From positions 1 through 34,380 of IMG/VR virus record IMGVR_UViG_3300027969_000256: 34,380 bases of DNA; one strand, 5' to 3'. The notes below the pieces were generated by a model. It had not been told where the DNA came from. It saw only the letters and a list, made by a program, of their open reading frames with translations, and ran no database searches. The DNA comes from a virus. How positions within the stretch are numbered: position 1 is the stretch's first letter; every line of letters starts with the position of its first letter. The position numbers and the translations under genes were made by a program. Shown in pieces: positions 22,675 to 30,501 of this stretch.

Positions 22675-22852
22675 GTGCCTAGATGCCTAATGCAACCACA
22701 ACCCCTAGTGGCCTAGCCAAACCAGCACCACCACCCCTTGTGTTGAAAATCCAGAAAAATCCATCCTTCTTACTCTGTAAGGAATATATTCTGTATATAT
22801 GATAGATATATATGATAGTGAATTATGATAGCGAGCCACATTTGGCTGGCAA

Positions 22853-22946
22853 TTACCTGTACGTTTTACCTGTGCGTTTATAAGATGTGCTTATACTTTT
22901 CAAAGAGAGTGTTTTTCCCTTTGCTTTTAATTACCCGTGCGTTTAT
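22853..22946 (+). repeat. Three direct repeats TTACCYGTRCGTTTAT upstream of the integrase genes
   Basis: Copies lie at 22853-22868 (TTACCTGTACGTTTTA), 22866-22881 (TTACCTGTGCGTTTAT) and 22931-22946 (TTACCCGTGCGTTTAT). Start-to-start distances are 13 and 65 bases. The third copy overlaps the spacer and -10 box of the candidate promoter. They resemble binding sites of a DNA-binding protein, either integrase arm sites or operators. Confidence 0.65.
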
Positions 22947-22949
22947 GTT
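22921..22949 (+). promoter_or_regulatory. Candidate sigma70 promoter for the integrase operon
   Basis: TTGCTT (22921-22926) and TATGTT (22944-22949) with a 17-base spacer, eight bases before the ATG at 22958. The match is moderate. A 16-base repeat lies across it, which would allow repression. Confidence 0.35.
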
Positions 22950-22957
22950 CTGCGGAT

Positions 22958-23128
22958 ATGAAACACATAGCCATAACCAAAGACAACTACTACAACCTTC
23001 AACTGCTATACGACAACAGCATTTGTGAGGGAAAGAAACCAACCGATGTCGTCAACTGGAATGGTAATGAGATTCTAGTTGGGTACTTAAAGTATGTCGT
23101 TGAGTACATGAAAGGAATCGTCCTTTGA
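22958..23128 (+). CDS. Small protein coupled to the integrase
   Basis: 56 residues from ATG 22958, starting MKHIAITKDNYYNLQLLYDN, then SICEGKKPTDVV, ending YLKYVVEYMKGIVL. Earlier in-frame starts add unlike residues. I have the impression that ITKDNY...LY-type small proteins precede integrases in related phages. An excisionase-like or integrase-modulating role is possible from position only. Its stop overlaps the TTG start of the integrase (TTGA at 23125-23128), so integrase translation probably depends on it. Confidence 0.6.
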   Translation: MKHIAITKDNYYNLQLLYDNSICEGKKPTDVVNWNGNEILVGYLKYVVEYMKGIVL

Positions 23129-24108
23129 ACGGCTCCATTCAATCAGCAGGGGATTCATTTAATGTATCCTTCACAACCAAAGGCAAGCGTATACGCAGAC
23201 GTTTCGGTTCGATGACGCAAGCCGAGGGTTACCTAATGGACTTACGCAGGGCTTCCATAGCTGGAAAGCCTTTGCCAGAGACCGAGAGCAACCTTACGAC
23301 TTGGCAAGAACTCAAAGACCAGACCTACACTCTTGTTTGGAAGGGAGCCAAAAGCGAGAACACAAGCAAGCTCAACAGCGACCATGTAGTGCGTTACTTC
23401 GGTGCTAGTACACCCGTAGCTCACTTCACGCAAGGAGACCTAGACAACTGGGTGGTATCCTTAAAAGCTCTAGGCAACTCAGATGCGACCATAAACCGCA
23501 AGCTCTCTTGCTTGAGCCGTATGCTTCGGTTTGCCCTTGAAAGAGGATTGGTAACCAAGAGGTTTATCTTTCCGATCAAGAAGGAAACCAAAGGCAGAAT
23601 CCGTTATATCACCGATGCAGAGGCCGAGCAGATTATGGCTAAAGCTGGAGATAAGTTACACCCATTGTTCATGTTCTTGCTTTTTACAGGGGCAAGAGTT
23701 GGTGAAGCCTTGAAGCTGACTTGGGCTGACTTTAACTGGACTAACAAGGTGGTCACATTCTGGGATACTAAGAGTGGTGAAAGCAGGACAATCCCTATGA
23801 CAACTGGCCTAGTCATTGTTATGAACGAGCTGATGGAGGTTGGAGGGGATAGCCCTTTCGGTCACATTAAGCAGTTCGAGGTGAACAGGGCTTGGACAAG
23901 CATAAGAGACCAGATGGGCTTGACGGATGACAAAGAGTTTGTCCCTCATTCCCTTCGTCATACCTGTGCAAGCAGACTTGTTCAACGAGGCGTACCGATT
24001 GTAGTTGTCAAAGAATGGCTGGGACATAAAACAATCCAGATGACTATGAGATACGCACACCTAGCTCCTACAAACCTACTGGAAGCAGTCGGGGCGTTGG
24101 AGAATTAA
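23125..24108 (+). CDS. int: Tyrosine integrase / recombinase
   Basis: 327 residues. An arm-type N-terminal domain (about 1-55) is followed by a core-binding domain (about 55-150, with HFTQGDLDNWV and INRKLSCLSRMLRFAL) and a catalytic domain with the full set: Arg191 in FTGARVGEAL, Lys216, His275 and Arg278 in HSLRHT, His301 in LGHK and Tyr310 in MRYAHL. It should catalyse insertion of the phage at an att site. The start is TTG overlapping the upstream stop. T7-like phages with an integrase ahead of the RNA polymerase gene are known from aquatic bacteria. No attP core was recognised nearby. Confidence 0.92.
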   Translation: MNGSIQSAGDSFNVSFTTKGKRIRRRFGSMTQAEGYLMDLRRASIAGKPLPETESNLTTWQELKDQTYTLVWKGAKSENTSKLNSDHVVRYFGASTPVAHFTQGDLDNWVVSLKALGNSDATINRKLSCLSRMLRFALERGLVTKRFIFPIKKETKGRIRYITDAEAEQIMAKAGDKLHPLFMFLLFTGARVGEALKLTWADFNWTNKVVTFWDTKSGESRTIPMTTGLVIVMNELMEVGGDSPFGHIKQFEVNRAWTSIRDQMGLTDDKEFVPHSLRHTCASRLVQRGVPIVVVKEWLGHKTIQMTMRYAHLAPTNLLEAVGALEN

Positions 24109-24109
24109 C

Positions 24110-24277
24110 ATGGACAACCCTAAACCAGATGAAAAAACCTATACTTTTGTGGAGCGTACCAAAGCTCAAGAAGAGTGGGACAAAGAAATCGGTGAACAAT
24201 GCAAGTGGGATGAATACATCTCTAACAAGCTTGACCGAGAAGATAGGGAAAATCGTAGCGATGATGAAGAAATATGA
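24110..24277 (+). CDS. Hypothetical small acidic protein
   Basis: 55 residues starting one base after the integrase stop: MDNPKPDEKTYTFVERTKAQ, then an EEWDKEIGEQCKWDEYI stretch, ending in an acidic DDEEI. It is highly charged and helical, with no recognised family. Its stop overlaps the next start (ATGA at 24274). The unbroken chain of overlapping starts argues that it is real even though it is short. Confidence 0.55.
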   Translation: MDNPKPDEKTYTFVERTKAQEEWDKEIGEQCKWDEYISNKLDREDRENRSDDEEI

Positions 24278-24510
24278 AACAACTAGAAGCAATAACAACG
24301 GAGGTAGATTACATGAAAATTGAAGCACACAGGAGATTGGAATGGCAGGAGGACTTGTTAAACCAAGCCTTATACAACCTAAAGAAAATGAACTCGTCTC
24401 TTCCCAACGGATTTTGGAAAGAGCTTCAAAACATTTGTACTCAAGTGGACTCTGCTAGATACATAGGCAGGGAAACTATTAACAGACTCAAAGGTGAGGC
24501 AGGTGTGTAA
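24274..24510 (+). CDS. Hypothetical early protein
   Basis: 78 residues starting MKQLEAITTEVDYMKIEAHR; an internal ATG at residue 14 could also serve. It is helical and charged (RLEWQEDLLNQALYNLKKM) without signal peptide or membrane segment. No family is recognised. It overlaps its neighbours on both sides (ATGA at 24274, TAATG at 24508-24512). Confidence 0.55.
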   Translation: MKQLEAITTEVDYMKIEAHRRLEWQEDLLNQALYNLKKMNSSLPNGFWKELQNICTQVDSARYIGRETINRLKGEAGV

Positions 24511-24749
24511 TGATTACCAATGGTGTTGAACAGAAACCTAGCACTATGGCTATGCTTGAACTTGCTGACCGGATTCATACACATCCAGCAGGAAGTACAT
24601 GGGTTGTTCCTTCGGGCTTCTCCGTGTGGAAGCCTCAGTCCAAGCGTAAAGTTGTGCAAGTAGTGGGAGACAACAGCGAAGTGAACGGAAGGCTCAAGCG
24701 AATCTTCATGGAACTTGGCTGGTCAGTTGTTGAGAGGGAGCTTTTGTAA
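24510..24749 (+). CDS. Hypothetical early protein
   Basis: 79 residues: a helical N-terminus (MAMLELADRIHTHP) and a beta-type C-terminal half (GSTWVVPSGFSVWKPQ, KVVQVVGDNSEVNGRLKRIF). No family is recognised. The start overlaps the upstream stop and the stop overlaps the next start, consistent with coupled translation in the early operon. Confidence 0.55.
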   Translation: MITNGVEQKPSTMAMLELADRIHTHPAGSTWVVPSGFSVWKPQSKRKVVQVVGDNSEVNGRLKRIFMELGWSVVERELL

Positions 24750-24922
24750 TGTGCAAAACAATAATCGATCTAACAATTTACCTACTGCTAATTCTTTTTG
24801 GCTCTATAGGGCTAGGAGTTGGCTTATTGCTTCTTTGTTTTCTCTGGTGGTTAGGAGAAAGATTCGTAGACGGAATAAAAGAAGAACTAGAAATTAGGAG
24901 ATACAATGACAAAGACTCATAA
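24749..24922 (+). CDS. Small membrane protein
   Basis: 57 residues. Residues 5-36 are almost entirely hydrophobic (IIDLTIYLLLILFGSIGLGV, then GLLLLCFLWWLG), long enough for one long or two short membrane helices, followed by a charged tail (ERFVDGIKEELEIRRYNDKD). It could be an early inner-membrane protein acting on the host or against superinfection; the function is not visible. It overlaps the next gene by 17 bases. Confidence 0.55.
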   Translation: MCKTIIDLTIYLLLILFGSIGLGVGLLLLCFLWWLGERFVDGIKEELEIRRYNDKDS

Positions 24923-25082
24923 ATTTATAAAGCAACTCACAGATTCCTATGGACGATACATTCAGAAGTGGGGAGTCTTTGAACAGATACTTGAAACAGG
25001 CATTTTTAAACCCCGTGTGTATGAACGGCTATTAAAATCATTCGACAGCTTACGAGAAGCCAGCCTACATTTAAACAAATGA
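24906..25082 (+). CDS. Hypothetical small basic protein
   Basis: 58 residues starting MTKTHKFIKQLTDSYGRYIQ, followed by KWGVFEQILETGIFKPRVYE and LLKSFDSLREASLHLNK. It is helical and basic, compatible with a small nucleic-acid or protein binding factor, but no family is recognised. The ATG has AGGAG about seven bases upstream. Its stop overlaps the next start (ATGA at 25079). Confidence 0.5.
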   Translation: MTKTHKFIKQLTDSYGRYIQKWGVFEQILETGIFKPRVYERLLKSFDSLREASLHLNK

Positions 25083-25366
25083 CTACCTTTGAAGTACCCT
25101 TTAGGGATGTTTATTACATGAGTCATGGTGATGCAGATACAGCCCAATACATTAACGGAGTGGCGACCTTTGAGGTTGTTGATGATAAGGAGTATCCCTT
25201 TCGTTACATAGATGCCAATGATGTTTGGGCAAGCTCTCCACTAGGGGCTTACCAAGTAGACACCGATACGGATGAGCATAGGAAGCTTGTTCGTATAGCC
25301 GTTGAGGATGATGAGAAGGTATGGAAGTCTGCTAAAAAGATTGCTAAAACAAAGAAGCTCATTTGA
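25079..25366 (+). CDS. Hypothetical protein coupled to the RNA polymerase
   Basis: 95 residues, acidic and beta-rich in the first two thirds (TTFEVPFRDVYYMSHGDADT, then VATFEVVDDKEYPF), with a basic end KSAKKIAKTKK. No family is recognised. The TGA stop overlaps the TTG start of the RNA polymerase, so it probably sets the polymerase translation level. Confidence 0.55.
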   Translation: MTTFEVPFRDVYYMSHGDADTAQYINGVATFEVVDDKEYPFRYIDANDVWASSPLGAYQVDTDTDEHRKLVRIAVEDDEKVWKSAKKIAKTKKLI

Positions 25367-27621
25367 GTTTAACGCAAACACAACTAGACCATAAGGCAGT
25401 ATACGAAGCACAACTAAAGCGGGACAAAGCCAAGGCTAGGAATGTCTCTTCTGGCAGGGAGAGCTTATCTGGTGGTCAAGGCTTTTTGTTACGCCATTCA
25501 GTTGCTTCCGTAGCTGAGACAATAGCCCTATGGATTGATAAGGCCCAGACTTCACCCGGCCCTAAGCACAAGTCGGTTGCTTTGATGGTGCAACTAAAGC
25601 CTCTGGAGCTTTCGGCCCTCACCTGTAGGGCGGTGCTGAATGGCATATCCACCCAAAGAGCCTTTGCCTCTGTAGCTTTTGAACTAGGTAGGCTTGTAGA
25701 GCATGAAGCAAGGCTAAAAGAAAGCCCCAGTAAAGAGTGGAACAGAATCAAAAGAAGGATGAAACTACGCAAGGGGCATAAACACAAGATGCAGACGGCT
25801 TTCCGTGGGATGAGTAACAAGACTATATCTTGGGGTACGATTGAGAAGGCTTCAATAGGTGGGGTACTCATCGAACTCTTTATTAAAAGCACAGGGCTTT
25901 GTGAGGTGGTGACTACAAGGACTAGTAAGACGAGGATGAACTACATTGTTGCAACTAAATCCTGTTCTGAGTGGATGAAGGAGTTTGAGGGTACGGAGGT
26001 GCTTCGGCCTCTTATGCTTCCAAGGGTAGAGGCTGGTTCAGACCCTAATGTATTCTGGGTTAAGTGTAGATCAAAGAAGCAGGAAGCTCTTTACAAGACC
26101 CAGCCAGAAGTTGTACGGGATTGCGTACAGGCTATGCAACAGGTGGCATGGAGGATTAATACGGATGTGCTGGAGGTGCTGGATACCTACTACAAGAATG
26201 GACTAGAGATTAATGGGGAACCCGTGAACTGCCACAAGGAGGTGATTAGGGAGAACTTGGATGCTCTTACACCAGACCAAGCCAAAGCCAGAATCAAGGG
26301 AATGTGGAGGTCGCATACTTACAATGTCTGGAACAGAGCTAGGGGTTACTTCATCACTCAACAGATTCTCATGGCTAAAGAACTCCAAGGCCAGCCCTAC
26401 TACTTACCCGTGCAACTAGACTTCAGAGGCCGGGTGTATTACCTGCCTACCCATATTGGGCCACAGCGGGATGATATCTCTAAAGCCTTGGGTGACTTTG
26501 ATGAAGCCGTTCCTTTGACTGAGGAAGGCAAGTACTGGTTCAAGGTAGCTGGTTCTGCTCACTTCGGGTGTGACAAGGTTAGCTATGAGGAGCGTGTAGC
26601 GTGGGCTGAATTGCATGATAGCGATATAAGAAAGGTTGTTGCTGACCCCTACGGGTGTAGGTGGTGGCATGAGGCTGACGAGCCTTGGCAATTCTTGAGG
26701 TGGTGCTTTGCTTGGGTTAATGGAGCTGAAAAGTATCCAGTATGCCTAGATGCTACGAGTAACGGCTTACAGATTCTTTCCCTGCTTACGGGCGATGCAG
26801 AGACAGCTCTTCTTACTAATGTACTACCCAGCGATGTACCCAAGGACATTTACGGGGCTATAGCTCTAAAGGTACAACACAACCTATTGGGTACTCCGGG
26901 GGAGCTGGCTACCTTCTGGTTGCACCACGGATGCAACAGGAAGCTGGTAAAAAGGCCCGTTATGACCATTCCGTATGGGGTATCTAGGTATGGAATGTCT
27001 CAACAGCTCATGGAACAAACCAACTGCTCTATAGTCCAAGGGCTTTACCTAGCTGATTTGATAATCAAAGCGTTGGGTGAACTGGTTCAAGCTCCACAAG
27101 AGACTATGGTTTGGTTGAAGCAACTAGCCAAAATACCAACAGACAATGGCTGTCCTATGGTATGGGTTAGTCCTTCTGGTTTTCCTGTATACCAGCCCTA
27201 TTTCGTAAGCAAGTCCAAGTCCGTCAAGTTGCGTATTGGTGACACCATTAGGTACATGAACTTAACCAACCAGATAACCAGCAAGCTAGACAGGGAAGCA
27301 CAGATCAACAGCTTTGCCCCCAACTTCATTCACAGCCTCGATGCAAGTGTTGTTCATGTCTCCGTGCAGAGAATGAATAAGGCAAACATAAAAAGCCTTT
27401 TTACAATTCACGATTGTTTTGGTTGTCATGCAAGTCGTGTTCCTGCTATGAGGAAAGTTGTGGCAGAAACTATGAGGGACATATTTAAAAATCCTTTGCT
27501 CAAGGCTCTTAAGACGGAAGTAGCTTCATCTATTAGTTTGCCTACTAACTTCATTTTAGAGCCTTTCTACGGCGGTTTTCATATTGACCAGATAATCCAT
27601 AGTCCCTACCTTATTAAATAA
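25363..27621 (+). CDS. Single-subunit DNA-directed RNA polymerase (T7-like)
   Basis: 752 residues, shorter than T7 gp1 (883), mostly at the N-terminus. The catalytic set is complete: Asp463 in CLDATSNGLQ (T7 D537), Lys530 and Tyr538 in KRPVMTIPYG (T7 K631, Y639) and Asp684 in TIHDCFG (T7 D812). It transcribes the phage middle and late genes from its own promoters, which I could not define. The TTG start overlaps the previous stop (TTGA); the first plausible ATG is far inside the protein, so TTG is the best choice. A weak start could keep polymerase low during lysogeny. Confidence 0.95.
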   Translation: MSLTQTQLDHKAVYEAQLKRDKAKARNVSSGRESLSGGQGFLLRHSVASVAETIALWIDKAQTSPGPKHKSVALMVQLKPLELSALTCRAVLNGISTQRAFASVAFELGRLVEHEARLKESPSKEWNRIKRRMKLRKGHKHKMQTAFRGMSNKTISWGTIEKASIGGVLIELFIKSTGLCEVVTTRTSKTRMNYIVATKSCSEWMKEFEGTEVLRPLMLPRVEAGSDPNVFWVKCRSKKQEALYKTQPEVVRDCVQAMQQVAWRINTDVLEVLDTYYKNGLEINGEPVNCHKEVIRENLDALTPDQAKARIKGMWRSHTYNVWNRARGYFITQQILMAKELQGQPYYLPVQLDFRGRVYYLPTHIGPQRDDISKALGDFDEAVPLTEEGKYWFKVAGSAHFGCDKVSYEERVAWAELHDSDIRKVVADPYGCRWWHEADEPWQFLRWCFAWVNGAEKYPVCLDATSNGLQILSLLTGDAETALLTNVLPSDVPKDIYGAIALKVQHNLLGTPGELATFWLHHGCNRKLVKRPVMTIPYGVSRYGMSQQLMEQTNCSIVQGLYLADLIIKALGELVQAPQETMVWLKQLAKIPTDNGCPMVWVSPSGFPVYQPYFVSKSKSVKLRIGDTIRYMNLTNQITSKLDREAQINSFAPNFIHSLDASVVHVSVQRMNKANIKSLFTIHDCFGCHASRVPAMRKVVAETMRDIFKNPLLKALKTEVASSISLPTNFILEPFYGGFHIDQIIHSPYLIK

Positions 27622-27622
27622 T

Positions 27623-27862
27623 ATGACAACAAAATACACATTCACAAGTGAGGACATTGAGACGGGGGAATCCTATGGGTTTCCAAAATCTAAAACTACT
27701 ATTGAATTTGAAGCTAAGGATATTTTTGAAGTCCTTCAAAGTTTCCAGCAATTCTTAAGAGGTAGTGGTTTTTATCCGTCTGGTCGTCTTGAATTTGTGG
27801 ACGATGAAGATACTGACCCACTTCAGCCTAACCTAACTGGTTTTGAATTAAATTCCAAGTAG
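27623..27862 (+). CDS. Hypothetical protein between RNA polymerase and ssDNA-binding protein
   Basis: 79 residues, acidic. Starts MTTKYTFTSEDIETGESYGF; residues 20-55 alternate beta and helix (KTTIEFEAKDIFEVLQSFQQ). Small proteins here in related phages are uncharacterised; T7 has gp2-like host RNA polymerase inhibitors in this part of the genome, but no similarity to gp2 is visible. It begins two bases after the polymerase stop. Confidence 0.55.
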   Translation: MTTKYTFTSEDIETGESYGFPKSKTTIEFEAKDIFEVLQSFQQFLRGSGFYPSGRLEFVDDEDTDPLQPNLTGFELNSK

Positions 27863-27912
27863 GCTAGAGCTAAAACACAACAACACAAAACACAGAAAGG
27901 TAAAAACACAAA

Positions 27913-28554
27913 ATGGATAAGAAGTATAATCGTGTACGTTTGACCAGCCCTAAAGGTGTGGCGATGTACCCAAAGCTCAACAGAGCTGATACTAAATTCA
28001 ATGAAGATGGTGTTTATTCTACGAAACTTTTAGTTTCCAAAGAAGAAGCTACTTCATTCGTTCAGTCGGTAAAACAACTCCTCAAAGAATACTACGAGGA
28101 GACTTGCAAACAGCAGAAGAAGAATAAGCTCAAGCTCGCAGACTACCCTTGGAAAGAAAACGAGGATGGTGACAAGCTAGAGATTAACTTCAAATTGCCA
28201 GCCAAGGTCAAGACCAAGAACGGGGAAATCATTGAAATGCGTCCCGCCTTGTTCGACAGCAAAGGGTCGCCGTGCGACAAGTTGATCGGTGGCGGTTCTA
28301 CAATCAAGATTGGTTGTGAAGCTAGTCCTTGGTTTGTACCAGCGTTGGGGGTTGGGGTAACCCTTCGTCTCCGTGCGGTGCAAGTGATTGACCTCAAAGA
28401 GCCTTCTTCTGGTGGCTCTAGCTTTGAAAGCTTCGGCTTCTCTTCGGAAGAAGAGGGCTTTGTAGCTCAAGGCGAAACATTCCCAGAACTAACCAAACCC
28501 AAGGAGTCCTCAAGTGTACCGAGCAAAACGCCCGAACTACCAGAGGACTTCTAA
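27913..28554 (+). CDS. Single-stranded DNA-binding protein (T7 gp2.5-like)
   Basis: 213 residues, close to T7 gp2.5 (232). The OB-fold part carries family blocks (RVRLTSPKGVAMYPKLNRAD, KLADYPWKENEDG, and WFVPALGVGVTLRLRAVQV), and the C-terminus is a long acidic/Ser-rich tail ending PELPEDF, with the terminal aromatic residue that gp2.5 uses to contact polymerase and helicase. It has a 50-base C/A-rich leader ending AAAAACACAAA before the ATG. The endonuclease gene overlaps its 3' end by 41 bases. Confidence 0.9.
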   Translation: MDKKYNRVRLTSPKGVAMYPKLNRADTKFNEDGVYSTKLLVSKEEATSFVQSVKQLLKEYYEETCKQQKKNKLKLADYPWKENEDGDKLEINFKLPAKVKTKNGEIIEMRPALFDSKGSPCDKLIGGGSTIKIGCEASPWFVPALGVGVTLRLRAVQVIDLKEPSSGGSSFESFGFSSEEEGFVAQGETFPELTKPKESSSVPSKTPELPEDF

Positions 28555-28903
28555 ATATAGAAGCGGTCTCGAAGTCCAGATTGCGTCCCAGCTTGAAAAG
28601 GCTGGGGTGCAGTTTGGCTACGAAACTATTCGACTAAAATATCAAAGAATATGTCATTACATTCCAGACTTTATACTTCCAAACGGAGTGCTGATCGAAG
28701 GAAAGGGTTGGTTCACTCCGCAGGACAGGAGCAAGTTACTCCTACTAAAGAAGCAAGACCCAAGTTTAGACATCCGATTGGTTTTTTCCAAGTCTACAGC
28801 TCGTCTAAACAAGAAGTCCCGCACCACCTACGGAGAGTGGTCAACGACAAACGGGTTCCTCTGGAGTGAAAAAGTAATTCCGCAGGAATGGCTGACTTTT
28901 TAA
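28514..28903 (+). CDS. Endonuclease I / Holliday junction resolvase (T7 gp3-like)
   Basis: 129 residues (T7 gp3 is 149). The PD-(D/E)XK site is visible: FRSGLE-type YRSGLEVQIASQLEKAG, then YIPDFILPNGVLIEGKGWF with Asp, Glu and Lys in the T7 order (PDF...E.KG). LDIRLVFSKS and TYGEW also match gp3. It resolves branched replication intermediates and digests host DNA. The GTG start at 28514 has AAGGAG seven bases upstream and lies inside the ssDNA-binding gene. The helicase start overlaps its end. Confidence 0.9.
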   Translation: MYRAKRPNYQRTSKYRSGLEVQIASQLEKAGVQFGYETIRLKYQRICHYIPDFILPNGVLIEGKGWFTPQDRSKLLLLKKQDPSLDIRLVFSKSTARLNKKSRTTYGEWSTTNGFLWSEKVIPQEWLTF

Positions 28904-30483
28904 GACATACAGAGTGTAGTAAGTGTGGCTCATCAGATGCCCGTGCGGAGTATTCTGATGGGTCAGCTTACTGCTTCTCTTGTTCCGCATATTCTAAAAG
29001 CAACGGGGAGATAAAGGAGAAACCAAATATTTATATGGCTAACTTAATTGAAGGTAATGTTACTGCTTTGACCAAACGCAATATCCACATGGAGACTTGC
29101 CAGAAGTTCGGTTACAAGCTTGGAGACTTTAACGGCAAGCCCGTCCAGATCGCAGAGTACAAAGACAAAGAAGGAAACCCAGTAGCCCAGAAGCTACGCT
29201 TCCCTAACAAGGACTTTATGATTCTTGGGGAAGCCTCCGAGATGACCTTGTTTGGACAGCATTTGTTTAGGGATGGTGGCAAGATGCTTGTCATTACTGA
29301 AGGTGAGATTGATTGCCTTTCTGTATCCCAAGCTCAAGGCAACAAGTGGCCTGTAGTATCTATTCCTACTGGTGCTCAATCTGCTACCAAGGCACTTCGT
29401 AGAAACATAGATTGGGTGGAGAAGTTTGAGAAGGTCGTGTTCATGTTCGATATGGATGAGGCAGGTAAGAAGGCTTCAAAGGAATGTGCATCTTTGTTGA
29501 GTCCGGGGAAAGCTAGGATTGCTTCGTTGCAGATGAAGGACGCTAACGAGTTACTTGTTGCTGGCAGAGGGCCAGAGATTATTGATGCTATATGGAGTGC
29601 TAAAGAGTTTAGGCCAGATGGAATTGTAGGGGGTAACGAGCTTTGGGATTACATTACCAAGGTTGACCTAGAAGAATCTGTATCTTACCCATACGCAGGT
29701 GTATCGGCCATGACCCACGGATTGCGTAAAGGAGAGCTAGTTACCATTTGTGCTGGTTCTGGTATTGGAAAGAGCCAGTTCTGTAGGGAGATTGCTCATT
29801 GGCTTCTACGCAATAACAAGAGCATTGGCTACATCGCCCTTGAGGAGTCAGTAAGGCGTACAGCATTGGGCATTCTAGCGATTGAAGCCAGTAAGCCGTT
29901 GCACCTAAAGCCAGACAGCATAACCCAAGAGGAACTAAAGAACCTTTTCAATGGTACTATTAGTCAGAAGTTCTTTACCTATGACCACTTCGGTTCCTTG
30001 GATTCGGATAACCTACTCAACAGAGTAAGGTACATGGCTAGGGGTTGTGGTTGTGAGTACATCGTACTAGACCACTTGAGTATCGTGGTATCTGGTATGG
30101 GTGACGGAGACGAGCGTAGGCTTATCGACAACACTATGACCAAGCTCCGTAGTCTTGTGGAAGAACTAAAGATCGGGATGATTCTTGTTTCCCATCTTAA
30201 GCGTCCAGAAGGCAGGGGGCATGAAGATGGTGCAACCACCAGCCTGTCACAGCTTCGAGGCTCTGCTGGTATTGCCCAGCTTTCAGACATTGTGATTGGC
30301 CTAGAGCGTGACCAGCAAGCCGAGGGTAACGACAGGAACATTACTAGTGTTCGTATTCTTAAGAATAGGTTTACTGGAGAAACTGGTATTAGTTGTCGCC
30401 TTGAGTACAGCAAGGAAACAGGTCGGCTCAAGGAGATTGCTATACCCGATTCAGAGATTGAAGTGCCAGAAGAATTAGAATAA
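28888..30483 (+). CDS. Primase-helicase (T7 gp4-like)
   Basis: 531 residues (T7 gp4A is 566). An N-terminal zinc motif, Cys10/Cys13 and Cys29/Cys32, recognises primase sites. The TOPRIM core shows ITEGEIDCLS and MFDMDEAGKK. The helicase domain has Walker A GSGIGKSQ, Walker B VLDHLSIV and a late RGSAGIAQLSD block as in gp4. The C-terminus is acidic (SEIEVPEELE), which in T7 binds polymerase. It overlaps the endonuclease gene by 16 bases. Confidence 0.93.
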   Translation: MADFLRHTECSKCGSSDARAEYSDGSAYCFSCSAYSKSNGEIKEKPNIYMANLIEGNVTALTKRNIHMETCQKFGYKLGDFNGKPVQIAEYKDKEGNPVAQKLRFPNKDFMILGEASEMTLFGQHLFRDGGKMLVITEGEIDCLSVSQAQGNKWPVVSIPTGAQSATKALRRNIDWVEKFEKVVFMFDMDEAGKKASKECASLLSPGKARIASLQMKDANELLVAGRGPEIIDAIWSAKEFRPDGIVGGNELWDYITKVDLEESVSYPYAGVSAMTHGLRKGELVTICAGSGIGKSQFCREIAHWLLRNNKSIGYIALEESVRRTALGILAIEASKPLHLKPDSITQEELKNLFNGTISQKFFTYDHFGSLDSDNLLNRVRYMARGCGCEYIVLDHLSIVVSGMGDGDERRLIDNTMTKLRSLVEELKIGMILVSHLKRPEGRGHEDGATTSLSQLRGSAGIAQLSDIVIGLERDQQAEGNDRNITSVRILKNRFTGETGISCRLEYSKETGRLKEIAIPDSEIEVPEELE

Positions 30484-30501
30484 GGAAGTTAAAAACACAA
30501 C

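Larger units (their letters stand above)
22675..22957. other. Regulatory-looking gap before the integrase operon
   Basis: No gene is supported here. The stretch holds three TATGATAG repeats (about 22796-22831) in AT-rich DNA, three copies of a 16-base motif described separately, and a candidate promoter. It is a plausible site for attP arms, operators or both; no tRNA fragment that would mark attP was recognised. Confidence 0.5.

Noticed and set aside
22853-22946. CRISPR-like array
   Set aside because: Only three imperfect copies with unequal spacing and no Cas genes; binding sites are more likely.
29979-30431. A 150-residue minus-strand frame inside the primase-helicase gene
   Set aside because: Antisense shadow; the sense frame carries all helicase motifs.
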